A stretch of DNA of 64,000 nucleotides from CAIYZT01 sp031385445 (GTDB lineage: Bacteria; Pseudomonadota; Alphaproteobacteria; Rhodobacterales; Rhodobacteraceae). Below the pieces are notes generated by a model. That model was not told the origin of the DNA. It did no database searches and saw only the letters and a program-made list of their open reading frames with translations. A program made the position numbers and the translations under genes. The stretch is taken from contig JANNBM010000024.1 of assembly GCA_031385445.1 (NCBI GenBank), positions 17,217 to 81,216 on the forward strand, read 5' to 3'. This document shows, piece by piece, positions 43,988 to 52,154 of the stretch (its first letter is position 1; each line of letters starts with the position of its first letter).

Positions 43988-44752
43988 ATGGATTGGATTT
44001 TGGCAGATATTCCGCAAACGGCGTTTTGGGCGGCCATGGCCATCGCCGGGTTCGCGGGCTTTGTGAAGGGCGCCATCGGCTTTGCCATGCCGATGATCAT
44101 GATCTCGGCGTTTTCCAGTTTTTTGACGCCGCATCAGGCGCTTGCAGGGCTGATCCTGCCCACCGTGGTCACAAATATCCTGCAGGCCTTTCGCGGGGGC
44201 GTGCCCGCCGCGATCCGCACCGCGATGGAGTATCGGCGGTTCTTGGGGGCGACGCTGGTGATGCTGGTGATCTCGGCGCAGTTTGTCGAGGCGATCCCGC
44301 AGGCGGCTTTCCTGCTGCTTTTGGGGGTGCCGATCACGCTGTTCGCGCTGATGCGCCTCAGTGGGCGCGCATTGGCGCTGCGGCTGGACCATCGGGGGCG
44401 GGCGGAATGGGCGCTGGGGGTGATCGGCGGGCTTTATGGCGGAATTTCGGGGGTTTGGGGGCCGCCCTTGCTGGTCTATCTGTTGTCCATCGGCGCGGAC
44501 AAGGCCGAGATTGTGCGCGCCCAAGGGGTGGTGTTTCTGCTTGGCGCGGTGGTGCTTTTGGCGGCGCATCTGCAAACCGGAGTGATGGACCAACAGAACC
44601 TGATCTTTTCGGCGGCGCTGGTGGTGCCGGCGCTGCTGGGACAGTTGGCCGGCCTTTGGGTACAAGACCGGCTGGATCAGGAAAAATTTGCCCGCTGGAC
44701 CCAGATTTTGCTGGTTCTGACCGGGCTGAATCTGGTGATCCGGGCGCTATAG
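43988..44752 (+). CDS. TSUP (TauE/SafE) family membrane transporter
   Basis: The 254-residue protein has about eight helices and the paired TSUP repeats: FAGFVKGAIGFAMPMIM and GVIGGLYGGISGVWGPPLLVYLL. Family members export sulfite, sulfoacetate or other organosulfur anions. AAGG precedes ATG 43988. It ends 4 bases before the convergent pckA stop. The 200 bases upstream contain no gene. Confidence 0.88.
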   Translation: MDWILADIPQTAFWAAMAIAGFAGFVKGAIGFAMPMIMISAFSSFLTPHQALAGLILPTVVTNILQAFRGGVPAAIRTAMEYRRFLGATLVMLVISAQFVEAIPQAAFLLLLGVPITLFALMRLSGRALALRLDHRGRAEWALGVIGGLYGGISGVWGPPLLVYLLSIGADKAEIVRAQGVVFLLGAVVLLAAHLQTGVMDQQNLIFSAALVVPALLGQLAGLWVQDRLDQEKFARWTQILLVLTGLNLVIRAL

Positions 44753-44756
44753 CGGG

Positions 44757-46355
44757 TCAACCGATCGCGGCCGCCCTTACATCGGCATTGATGAAGGGCA
44801 GGTATTGTTCGAAATTGTCGCAGAACATCCGCACCAGTTTTGCCGCCTGACGATCATAGGCTTTTGGATCGGCCCATGTGCCGCGCGGGTTCAACAGGGC
44901 GCTGTCAACGCCGGGCACCGACAGAGGCACCTCGAAGCCAAAGTTGGGATCCTTCTGAAACGGGGTCTTTGCCAAAGATCCGTCCAACGCCGCCGACAGC
45001 AAGGCGCGGGTGGCCCTGATCGGCATCCGTTGGCCCGTGCCATAAGCGCCGCCGGTCCAGCCGGTGTTGACCAGCCAGCAGGTGGCCCCGGTCTGCGCGA
45101 TCTTTTGCTGCAGAAGCTTGCCATAAACCTCGGGGCGGCGAGGCATGAAGGGGGCGCCGAAACAGGTGGAAAAGGTCGGCGTCGGTTCGGTCACGCCGCG
45201 CTCGGTTCCGGCGGTTTTGGCGGTGAAACCGGACAGGAAATGGTACATCGCCTGCGCCGGGGTCAGCCGCGCGATGGGCGGCAGAACGCCATAGGCATCG
45301 CAGGTCAGCATGATGATATGCTGCGGCTGCCCGCCCAACCCCGTGGGCGACGCGTTCGAGATATAGTCCAGCGGATAGGCGCAGCGGGTGTTTTCGGTCA
45401 GCGAGGTGTCGGCGAAATCCAGATCGAGCGTGTCGCGGTCGTAGACCATGTTTTCCACAACCGTCGCAAAGCGGTGCGTGGTCGCGTAAATTTCCGGCTC
45501 GGCCGTGGGCGACAGATTGATGGTCTTGGCATAGCAGCCGCCTTCGAAATTGAAGGTGCCGGTATCAGACCAGCCATGTTCATCATCGCCGATCAGCACC
45601 CGGTCGGGCGCGGCGGACAGGGTGGTTTTTCCGGTGCCCGACAGGCCAAAGAACACGGCGGTCTGCAAAGGATCGCCCGGCGCGTGGTTGGCCGAACAGT
45701 GCATCGGCATGACGCCGTTTTCCGGCAGAAGATAGTTCAGAAGGGTGAAGACCGATTTCTTGTTCTCGCCCGCATAGGCCGTGTTGGCGATCAGGATCAG
45801 CTTTTTGTCAAAGTTCAGGGTGATGACGGTTTCGCTGCGACAGCCGTGGCGGGCCGGATCGGCCTTGAAAGAGGGGCAGTTTATGATGGTCCATTCGGGC
45901 AGGAAACTGTCAAGTTCATGGCGCGAGGGGCGGCGCAGCAGATGGCGGATGAACAGGCTGTGCCAGGCAAGCTCCGTGATCACGCGCACGTCAAGGCGAT
46001 GGGCGGGATCGGCGCCGGCGTAAAGATCCTGAACGAAATAATCGCGGCCCTTCATGTGGGCCAGCATGTCGGCGTGCAAAAGCTCGAACGCGGCGGGGGC
46101 CATCGGCGCATTGTTTTCCCACCAGATCGTGTTTTCCACCGACGGCGTGCGCACCACGAATTTGTCTTTTGGCGAGCGTCCGGTGAACTTTCCTGTGGTG
46201 CAAAGGAACGCGCCGCCCTTCCCCAAACACCCCTCGCCGCGCGTTACGGCGGCCTGGACCAAAGGCGCTTCGGTAAAATTATAGCTGACCGATCCGAGCC
46301 CCGTGATCCCCTGCGCTTCCAGCATCGCCTGTGGATTGACCCGCCCTGTCATCAT
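44757..46355 (-). CDS. pckA: ATP-dependent phosphoenolpyruvate carboxykinase
   Basis: The 532-residue enzyme converts oxaloacetate to phosphoenolpyruvate, the entry step of gluconeogenesis. Phosphate-binding FFGLSGTGKTTLS and GDDEHGWSDTGTFNFEGGCYAK are diagnostic of the ATP-dependent type, and GRSPKDKFVVR lies near the N-terminus. The frame is open to 46559, but the double ATG at 46355/46352 with a GGAAGCGAG leader is the normal start. It is divergent from chvI, with 353 bases between them. Confidence 0.96.
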   Translation of the reverse strand: MMTGRVNPQAMLEAQGITGLGSVSYNFTEAPLVQAAVTRGEGCLGKGGAFLCTTGKFTGRSPKDKFVVRTPSVENTIWWENNAPMAPAAFELLHADMLAHMKGRDYFVQDLYAGADPAHRLDVRVITELAWHSLFIRHLLRRPSRHELDSFLPEWTIINCPSFKADPARHGCRSETVITLNFDKKLILIANTAYAGENKKSVFTLLNYLLPENGVMPMHCSANHAPGDPLQTAVFFGLSGTGKTTLSAAPDRVLIGDDEHGWSDTGTFNFEGGCYAKTINLSPTAEPEIYATTHRFATVVENMVYDRDTLDLDFADTSLTENTRCAYPLDYISNASPTGLGGQPQHIIMLTCDAYGVLPPIARLTPAQAMYHFLSGFTAKTAGTERGVTEPTPTFSTCFGAPFMPRRPEVYGKLLQQKIAQTGATCWLVNTGWTGGAYGTGQRMPIRATRALLSAALDGSLAKTPFQKDPNFGFEVPLSVPGVDSALLNPRGTWADPKAYDRQAAKLVRMFCDNFEQYLPFINADVRAAAIG

Positions 46356-46708
46356 TTTGCTCGCTTCCGATTTCTGGCCAGGTTTGCGTTGGCCCGATAA
46401 AAATCCAAAGGCTCGCGGCACATTTTCGGGACGCGAACCTGTTATGCAGCTGTATGGCCAACAGTTAACATTATTAAATTCAGTAGGATAGAAGGCATTG
46501 CGACTGTTAGCGCAATCAATGGGGGCGTTAGCGCAATCATTTCCGGGAATAGTTTGCACTGAGGCAAATTAGTCATTCCTTGGGAATTTTTGCGCTCTAC
46601 TAAGGTCCAGACAGGGGTGATTCGCACATTAGTATTGATTCTGAGCCCCGAAAACCGGACAATGGACGAAACGATAAAAAACAACCGAGCAGAACAGGAA
46701 ACCCAAAC
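46356..46708. promoter_or_regulatory. pckA-chvI divergent regulatory region
   Basis: This AT-richer 353-base gap holds no credible gene. It contains the two 13-base direct repeats at 46506-46539 and, nearer pckA, GTTAACATTATTAAATTC around 46465-46482. Promoters for both pckA and the chvI operon must lie here; no consensus -35/-10 pair is clear enough to place. Confidence 0.6.
46506..46539 (+). promoter_or_regulatory. operator-like 13-base direct repeat, 21-base period
   Basis: GTTAGCGCAATCA occurs at 46506-46518 and 46527-46539, start to start 21 bases apart (two helical turns), so two protein dimers would bind on the same DNA face. TTAGCGCAA is close to the even-symmetric TTAGCGCTAA-type sites bound by LacI-family regulators. 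In Rhodobacter such a regulator, CceR, controls central carbon metabolism, so control of pckA by a similar factor is a fair guess. Confidence 0.6.
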
Positions 46709-47410
46709 ATGGCAAGGATCGCCCTTGTGGACGACGACAGGAATATCCTGACGTCGGTCTCGATGACTCTTGAAGCCGAAGGGTTCGAAGTCGAAACCTT
46801 TAATGACGGGCAAAGCGCGCTGGACGCGTTCAACCGCCGCATGCCCGATATGGCCGTTCTGGACATCAAGATGCCCCGGATGGACGGTATGGATCTGTTG
46901 CAGCGGCTGCGGCAGAAAACCACGATGCCGGTGATCTTTCTGACCTCCAAGGACGATGAGATCGACGAAGTTCTGGGCCTTCGAATGGGCGCGGACGATT
47001 ATGTGAAAAAACCCTTCAGCCAGCGACTTCTGGTGGAACGCATCCGCTCGCTTTTGCGCCGGCAGGATGCGATTGCCACGGGCGAAGTGGCCGTGACCGA
47101 AGAGACGAAGATCATGGAACGCGGGCAGCTGCGGATGGACCCCTTGCGCCATTCGGTCAGCTGGAAAGGCCGTGACGTTTCGCTGACGGTGACGGAATTC
47201 ATGCTGCTGCAGGCTTTGGCGCAGCGGCCCGGTTTCGTGAAATCGCGCGATCAGCTGATGGATGTGGCCTATGACGATCAGGTCTATGTCGATGACCGCA
47301 CGATCGACAGCCATATCAAGCGGTTGCGCAAGAAAATGCGCACCGTCGATGATGATTTCACAGCGATCGAGACGCTGTATGGGATCGGATATCGTTACAA
47401 CGAAGAATGA
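46709..47410 (+). CDS. chvI: ChvI response regulator (OmpR family)
   Basis: The 233-residue protein has a receiver domain with phospho-acceptor Asp52 (VLDIKMPRMDG), acidic pocket residues VDDD (7-10), the Thr/Lys switch (FLTSKDDE...VKKPF), and a winged-helix output domain ending IETLYGIGYRYNEE. With ChvG it controls envelope, acid and exopolysaccharide responses in alphaproteobacteria. It shares ATGA with chvG and lies beside pckA and hprK, the conserved order that supports the ChvI name. Confidence 0.94.
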   Translation: MARIALVDDDRNILTSVSMTLEAEGFEVETFNDGQSALDAFNRRMPDMAVLDIKMPRMDGMDLLQRLRQKTTMPVIFLTSKDDEIDEVLGLRMGADDYVKKPFSQRLLVERIRSLLRRQDAIATGEVAVTEETKIMERGQLRMDPLRHSVSWKGRDVSLTVTEFMLLQALAQRPGFVKSRDQLMDVAYDDQVYVDDRTIDSHIKRLRKKMRTVDDDFTAIETLYGIGYRYNEE

Positions 47411-49110
47411 CAACGGTGCCGCAAGCCAGAACGAAACCGCCCGAGGCCGGGCGCCCGGGCGATGTCTTGCTCGGGGAAGACTGGGTATCGCCCGGCGCTA
47501 TGGCCGATGCTATGGCGGGACAAAAAGCGCGGCGCGGCGGGTTCTTTGTGCTGGAACGCTCGCCGCTCGCGCGGAAAATCATCCTGTTCAACTTGCTGGC
47601 ACTGGTTATTCTGGTCGCGGGGGTTTTGTTCTTTAATCCCTTTCGCGACAGCCTGGTTATTCAGCACGAACAGGCGCTTGCCACCCAAGCGCAGTTGATC
47701 GCAGGCACGCTTCAGGCAGCACTTCCCCAGACCTTTGCCAACGCCGACGACGAACTGGCCAAGATCGCCGGGCGATTGCCAGACCTGCCGGTCGCGCTGG
47801 GGGTCGAGATTTTCCTGTTCGACACCGATGGTGTCTTGGTGGCATCCGCCATTGGAACCACGGCCAGCCAGGCGCAAAAACCCAAGCGTAACACGGTCAT
47901 CACGGATTTTCTGAACGTTATCTGGGGAACAGCGGCCGCGATTTTCGGCGGTGATGCACAAGCAGACAAGCAAAGCAGTCAAGTTCTGGTCAGTCAGATT
48001 TCGGCGCGGGCCCTGAAGGACGCAAAGACGGTGACCTCGGGGATGGGCGGCGAGTCGGGGCTTTTGTTCGCGGTGGCGTCGCCGGTGATGCAGTCTGGCG
48101 TGATCGTCGGCACGGTCGCGCTGACCTCGGCCAAAGGCGAGATCGACCGTCTGGTCAGCTATGAGCGTGAGCAGATCCTGCAGATGTTCGTGATCGCGCT
48201 TTTGGTGTCGATCGGCCTGTCGCTGGTGCTGGCCTCGACGATTGCCAACCCGCTCAGCGATCTGGCCGAAGCGGCAGAGATGGGCCAGAACCGCGATTCG
48301 CGGCGCGTGTCGCCGGGGCGCATTCGAATCCCCGATCTTGCCGCGCGGCCGGATGAGATCGGCCGTTTGTCGGTGGCCATGCGCGGCATGGTGACGGCGC
48401 TGTATGACCGGATTGAAAGCAACGAACAATTCGCGGCCGACGTCAGCCACGAGATCAAGAACCCTCTGGCCAGCCTGCGCTCGGCCGTGGGCTCGCTTCG
48501 GATGGTCAAGAAAGAAGAGCACCGCGAAAAGCTGCTGGATGTGATCGAACATGACGTGCGGCGGCTGGACCGGCTGGTCAGCGATATTTCCAACGCCTCG
48601 CGGCTGGATGCGGAATTGGTAAAGGAAGAGGAAGAGCCGTTCAACCTTCTGACAATGCTCAGCAATCTGGCAGAGCATCTGGGCAAGCAAGCCAAGGAGA
48701 AGGGGGTGGAATTCATCACCGATTTCCCGCCCGATCCCATAAAGGTTAACGGACTTGAAGCCCGGTTGGCGCAGGTCTTCGTGAACCTGATCACCAACGC
48801 AACCTCCTTTTGCGAGGATGGCGACGCGGTGCGGCTTTGGGTGCGCAAGCGGGAAAACCGGGTGCTGATCGTGGTCGAAGATACCGGGCCGGGCATTCCC
48901 GAAGCGGCGCTGAAAAAGGTGTTCAAGCGGTTTTACTCGGACCGTCCGGTCACGCATTTCGGTAACAATTCGGGGCTTGGCCTGTCCATTTCCAAGCAGA
49001 TCGTCGAAGCGCATGGCGGGGTGATCTGGGCCGAAAACATCCGTCCGACGCAAGCCGACATCACGTCAGAGCCGCTGGGCGCAAGGTTTGTCGTGGGCTT
49101 GCCTGTGTGA
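47407..49110 (+). CDS. chvG: ChvG sensor histidine kinase
   Basis: The 567-residue kinase has a first membrane helix near 57-78, a periplasmic sensor of about 180 residues, a second helix near 258-280 (LQMFVIALLVSIGLSLVLAST), a HAMP region, HisKA with His348 in VSHEIKNPLASLR, and a HATPase with GNNSGLGLSISKQIVEAHGG. It phosphorylates ChvI. The start overlaps the chvI stop. The long cytoplasmic N-terminus before the first helix is normal for ChvG. In rhizobia a periplasmic ExoR protein restrains the kinase; no exoR gene is present in the window. Confidence 0.94.
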   Translation: MTTVPQARTKPPEAGRPGDVLLGEDWVSPGAMADAMAGQKARRGGFFVLERSPLARKIILFNLLALVILVAGVLFFNPFRDSLVIQHEQALATQAQLIAGTLQAALPQTFANADDELAKIAGRLPDLPVALGVEIFLFDTDGVLVASAIGTTASQAQKPKRNTVITDFLNVIWGTAAAIFGGDAQADKQSSQVLVSQISARALKDAKTVTSGMGGESGLLFAVASPVMQSGVIVGTVALTSAKGEIDRLVSYEREQILQMFVIALLVSIGLSLVLASTIANPLSDLAEAAEMGQNRDSRRVSPGRIRIPDLAARPDEIGRLSVAMRGMVTALYDRIESNEQFAADVSHEIKNPLASLRSAVGSLRMVKKEEHREKLLDVIEHDVRRLDRLVSDISNASRLDAELVKEEEEPFNLLTMLSNLAEHLGKQAKEKGVEFITDFPPDPIKVNGLEARLAQVFVNLITNATSFCEDGDAVRLWVRKRENRVLIVVEDTGPGIPEAALKKVFKRFYSDRPVTHFGNNSGLGLSISKQIVEAHGGVIWAENIRPTQADITSEPLGARFVVGLPV

Positions 49111-49550
49111 GGCCACAAGGTGAGCCTTCTGAAGCGTTAAACCTGCATGCAAGCTGCGTTGCCATTCAAAATTGCGGACTGTTGATCTTTGGGCCCTCCG
49201 GTTCGGGCAAATCCGGGTTGGCGTTGCAATTGATGGCGCTGGGTGCGGCGCTGGTGGCCGATGACCGCACAATGGTTTTTATGCAGGACGGCGCGCTTTG
49301 GGCCAAAGCGCCGCCCGGACTGCCCCCGATGATCGAAGCGCGCGGCGTCGGGCTTTTGCCGGTTCCGGGGCTGCATTCGCCGGTTCGCTTAACCCTTGCC
49401 GTCGATATGGGACGCCTTGAAACTGCGCGCCTGCCGCCGCACCGCGCCTATCCGGCGCTCGGGTTCGGTTTACCGCTTGTCTTTCACAGCCCCGCCGCCC
49501 ATTTTCCAAGCGCAATACTGCACTACATTCGACATGGTCGGCACAGTTGA
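49107..49550 (+). CDS. hprK: short HPr kinase/phosphorylase (catalytic domain only)
   Basis: The 147-residue protein contains only the HprK catalytic half. Walker A is GPSGSGKSGLAL (29-40), and the HprK signature EARGVGLLPVPG follows. Alphaproteobacterial HprK normally lacks the N-terminal domain, so this is not truncation. It would phosphorylate and dephosphorylate Ser46 of HPr. The GTG start overlaps the chvG stop in GTGA. Confidence 0.93.
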   Translation: MRPQGEPSEALNLHASCVAIQNCGLLIFGPSGSGKSGLALQLMALGAALVADDRTMVFMQDGALWAKAPPGLPPMIEARGVGLLPVPGLHSPVRLTLAVDMGRLETARLPPHRAYPALGFGLPLVFHSPAAHFPSAILHYIRHGRHS

Positions 49551-49583
49551 CGCAAAGCCCGGGCCGCGGCGCAGGACAGGGAA

Positions 49584-50492
49584 ATGACCGAAAGTCTGGA
49601 CAGGCAGGGCGAGCGGCGGATGGTTTTTGTGACCGGACCTTCGGGCGCCGGGCGGTCTACGGCAATCCATGCGCTGGAAGATCTGGGATATGAGGGGATC
49701 GATAATCTTCCCCTGTCGCTGATCCCGCGGCTGATCGACGGGCCGCCGTTGGACCGCCCGATCGCGCTGGGCGTTGATGCGCGCAACCGGGATTTCAGCG
49801 CGACGACCCTGATCGAGCTGATCGACAGTCTGACCCGGGACGCGCGGGTGCAGCTTGAGATTCTGTATCTGGATTGCTCGCCTTCGGTGCTGATCCGGCG
49901 GTTTTCCGAAACCCGCCGCCGCCATCCGTTGGCGCCCGCCGATACGCCCGACGAAGGCATCGCGCGCGAGCAGGACCTGCTTGCGCCGATCCGGGCGCGG
50001 GCGGACCATCTGATCGACACCACCGATCTGTCGCCGCATGATCTGCGGGCCGAGATGGGCCAATGGTTCTCGCTGGCGGCTGCGGGGGGGCTTGCGGTGT
50101 CGGTCCAATCGTTCAGTTACAAACGCGGCCTGCCGCGCGGGGTGGACATGGTGTTCGATTGCCGGTTTCTGGCGAATCCCCACTGGGTGCCCGACCTGCG
50201 CGCGCAAGATGGGCGCGCCGCCGCCGTTGCCACCTATGTCGAGGCGGACCCCAGATTCGCCGACTTTTTCAACCGGATACACGGTCTGGTTGAAATGTTG
50301 CTGCCCGCGCAGATTGACGAAGGCAAAAGCCACCTCGCAATTGCCTTTGGGTGTACCGGGGGGCAACACAGGTCGGTTGCAGTTGCAGAAAAGCTGGCCA
50401 AAGTCCTTGCAGAAGCGGGCTGGGCAGTGTCAAAACGACATCGAGAATTGGAACGCCGGGTGGGACAAATCCCAGCTGCGGATGTGGGGTAA
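49584..50492 (+). CDS. rapZ: RapZ-family nucleotide-binding protein
   Basis: The 302-residue protein has an N-terminal Walker A (VTGPSGAGRSTAIHALEDLGYEGIDNLP) and the C-terminal domain with FAIGCTGGQHRSV-like sequence (IAFGCTGGQHRSVAVAEKLA). In E. coli RapZ steers RNase E to small RNAs controlling glucosamine-6-phosphate synthase. Here it sits in the hprK-EIIA-HPr cluster, as in many alphaproteobacteria, where its target is not established. It begins 34 bases after hprK. Confidence 0.94.
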   Translation: MTESLDRQGERRMVFVTGPSGAGRSTAIHALEDLGYEGIDNLPLSLIPRLIDGPPLDRPIALGVDARNRDFSATTLIELIDSLTRDARVQLEILYLDCSPSVLIRRFSETRRRHPLAPADTPDEGIAREQDLLAPIRARADHLIDTTDLSPHDLRAEMGQWFSLAAAGGLAVSVQSFSYKRGLPRGVDMVFDCRFLANPHWVPDLRAQDGRAAAVATYVEADPRFADFFNRIHGLVEMLLPAQIDEGKSHLAIAFGCTGGQHRSVAVAEKLAKVLAEAGWAVSKRHRELERRVGQIPAADVG

Positions 50493-50499
50493 AGCGGGC

Positions 50500-50898
50500 T
50501 TGATCGGAATTGTGATCGTGGCACATGGCGGGCTGGCGCGCGAGTATCTTGCAGCGGTGGAGCATGTTGTTGGCCCGCAAGAGGCTATGTTGGCCATTTC
50601 CATGGAAGAAAACCATGACCGGGGCCGAAAACAGACAGAAATCTGCGATGCGGCGGATAAAGTGGACCGGGGCGACGGGGTGGTCGTGGTGACGGACATG
50701 TTTGGCGGATCGCCGTCTAACCTGTCTCTTCTGGCCTGCGCCATCGGGTCGGGGCGGCGGATTATCTATGGGGCGAACCTGCCGATGCTGATCAAACTGA
50801 CCAAATCGCGCGATTTGCCGGTGGCAGAGGCGGTCAGCGCGGCGTTGGAAGCCGGGCGCAAGTACATCGACAGTCTCGATCTTGGCGCGGGGGCCTAA
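50500..50898 (+). CDS. PTS EIIA (mannose/fructose-family, regulatory)
   Basis: The 132-residue EIIA-Man-type protein receives phosphate from HPr at the histidine in IVIVAHGGLA (His9 from the chosen start) and has VVVVTDMFGGSPSN in the centre. No EIIB or EIIC is nearby, so it is probably regulatory rather than a sugar carrier. TTG 50500 gives the normal start MIGIVIVAHGG and avoids overlap with rapZ. ATG 50482 adds six residues and is possible. Confidence 0.9.
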   Translation: MIGIVIVAHGGLAREYLAAVEHVVGPQEAMLAISMEENHDRGRKQTEICDAADKVDRGDGVVVVTDMFGGSPSNLSLLACAIGSGRRIIYGANLPMLIKLTKSRDLPVAEAVSAALEAGRKYIDSLDLGAGA

Positions 50899-50902
50899 GC
50901 CA

Positions 50903-51172
50903 GTGCCAAGTGCGATTTTGGACATCGTGAATGAAAAGGGCCTGCATGCGCGCGCTTCGGCGAAGTTCGTCGAGGTCGTGGAACGCTTTGACGCGCAGGC
51001 CGAAGTGACCAAAGATGGCGAAAGCGTCTCGGGCGATTCGATTATGGGTCTTTTGATGCTGGGTGCATCGCGCGGGACGCAGATTTCCGTGGTGACCGAG
51101 GGTAAAGAGGCGGAAATCCTCTTGGCCGCGTTGCAGGTGCTTGTGGCCGACCGGTTTGGCGAAGATTATTGA
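50903..51172 (+). CDS. ptsH: HPr phosphocarrier protein
   Basis: The 89-residue protein has His15 in NEKGLHARAS for the PEP-dependent phosphate and Ser46 in SGDSIMGLLML for HprK. The residues fall at the textbook positions 15 and 46 when GTG 50903 is used, which decides the start over TTG 50882. Enzyme I (ptsI/ptsP), which would phosphorylate it, is not in the window. Confidence 0.95.
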   Translation: MPSAILDIVNEKGLHARASAKFVEVVERFDAQAEVTKDGESVSGDSIMGLLMLGASRGTQISVVTEGKEAEILLAALQVLVADRFGEDY

Positions 51173-51197
51173 GCAGCGGACAGAAAGGCGGACGCGC

Positions 51198-52076
51198 TTG
51201 ACAGATCTTGAAACAACAGTGCCAAGCGATGCACCGGCGATGCCGGTGGTGCAAGTGCGACGCTATGACATGCGGCGGCTGTCCTATTCGGGGACGTTTA
51301 CCAATCTGGGCAAGGTTCTGACCATCCGGGCCATCGAATGGGCGACCGCCAAGTTTCATCTGCTGAGCCTGATCCGCAAGTTTGAACGCGCTGGCGCGCC
51401 GGTGGGGGTGCCGTTCTGGTCCAAGGCGGTGCGGCAGATGGGCATCGAGGTACAAACCCCCGAGGCCGAGATCGCGCGAATTCCGGCGCGCGGGCCGGTT
51501 GTGGTGGTGGCGAACCATCCGCATGGTTTGGTCGACGGCATGATCATGGGCGAACTGGTGTCGCGCGTAAGGCCGGATTTCAAGATTTTGACGCGGTCTT
51601 TGCTGACCGGTATTCCCGAGATTGAGCAATTCATGATCCCGGTGCCGTTTCCACATGAGGAAAACAGCCGCGAGCTGGGACTTCAGATGCGCGATCTGAC
51701 CATGACGCATCTGAAGGCGGGCGGGCTGGTGATCTTGTTTCCGGCGGGGCGCGTTGCGATGTCGGAGGGCTGGTTCGGCCCGGCGGTGGAGGCGGAGTGG
51801 AATGTGTTCACGCACAAGCTGATCCAGCGCAGCGGCGCGACAATTGTGCCAATTCACTTTACCGGCCAGAACAGCCGGGCGTTTCTGATGGCCAACAAGC
51901 TGAGCGATACGCTGCGGCAGGGGCTTTTGTTGTATGAGATCAAACGCGCGCTGAACAAGCCGCAGCGCCCCTATGTGGGCGAACCGATTTCGGCGGAGGA
52001 GCTGACGAAATGGGACGGAAATCCGCGCGGGTTCCTTGCCTGGCTGCGGCAGCATACGCTTGATCTGGGCGCGTGA
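51198..52076 (+). CDS. PlsC-like lysophospholipid acyltransferase
   Basis: The 292-residue acyltransferase has the catalytic block VVVVANHPHGLVDGMIMG (an HPxGxxD variant of H-x4-D), then ILFPAGRVAMSEGWFGPAVEAEWN (PEGTR-like) and TIVPIHFTGQNSR. It probably acylates a lysolipid at the inner membrane. The chosen start is TTG 51198 with AGAAAGG upstream. It follows ptsH by 25 bases and may be the last gene of the chvI operon; two AT-rich hairpins follow. Confidence 0.85.
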   Translation: MTDLETTVPSDAPAMPVVQVRRYDMRRLSYSGTFTNLGKVLTIRAIEWATAKFHLLSLIRKFERAGAPVGVPFWSKAVRQMGIEVQTPEAEIARIPARGPVVVVANHPHGLVDGMIMGELVSRVRPDFKILTRSLLTGIPEIEQFMIPVPFPHEENSRELGLQMRDLTMTHLKAGGLVILFPAGRVAMSEGWFGPAVEAEWNVFTHKLIQRSGATIVPIHFTGQNSRAFLMANKLSDTLRQGLLLYEIKRALNKPQRPYVGEPISAEELTKWDGNPRGFLAWLRQHTLDLGA

Positions 52077-52091
52077 TCGCGACTGACGAAC

Positions 52092-52149
52092 GAATTTTCT
52101 GCGAAAATTCAGGCTTTTCCAGGTAAATCTGATTTTTCGCAGAAAAATC
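52092..52149. terminator. paired AT-rich hairpins between convergent genes
   Basis: GAATTTTC-TGC-GAAAATTC (52092-52110) and GATTTTTC-GCA-GAAAAATC (52131-52149) are two perfect 8-bp stems with three-base loops. Their cores are also reverse complements of each other, so a larger cruciform is possible. They lie between the convergent acyltransferase and 3-hydroxybutyryl-CoA dehydrogenase genes and probably terminate both. Confidence 0.75.
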
Positions 52150-52154
52150 GTGAT

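Noticed and set aside
46464..46482. TTAACATTATTAA as a CtrA box in the pckA-chvI gap
   Set aside because: The two TTAA are separated by 5 bases rather than 7.
47395..49053. 552-codon open frame antisense to chvG
   Set aside because: Composition is shadow-like, and chvG carries all histidine-kinase motifs.
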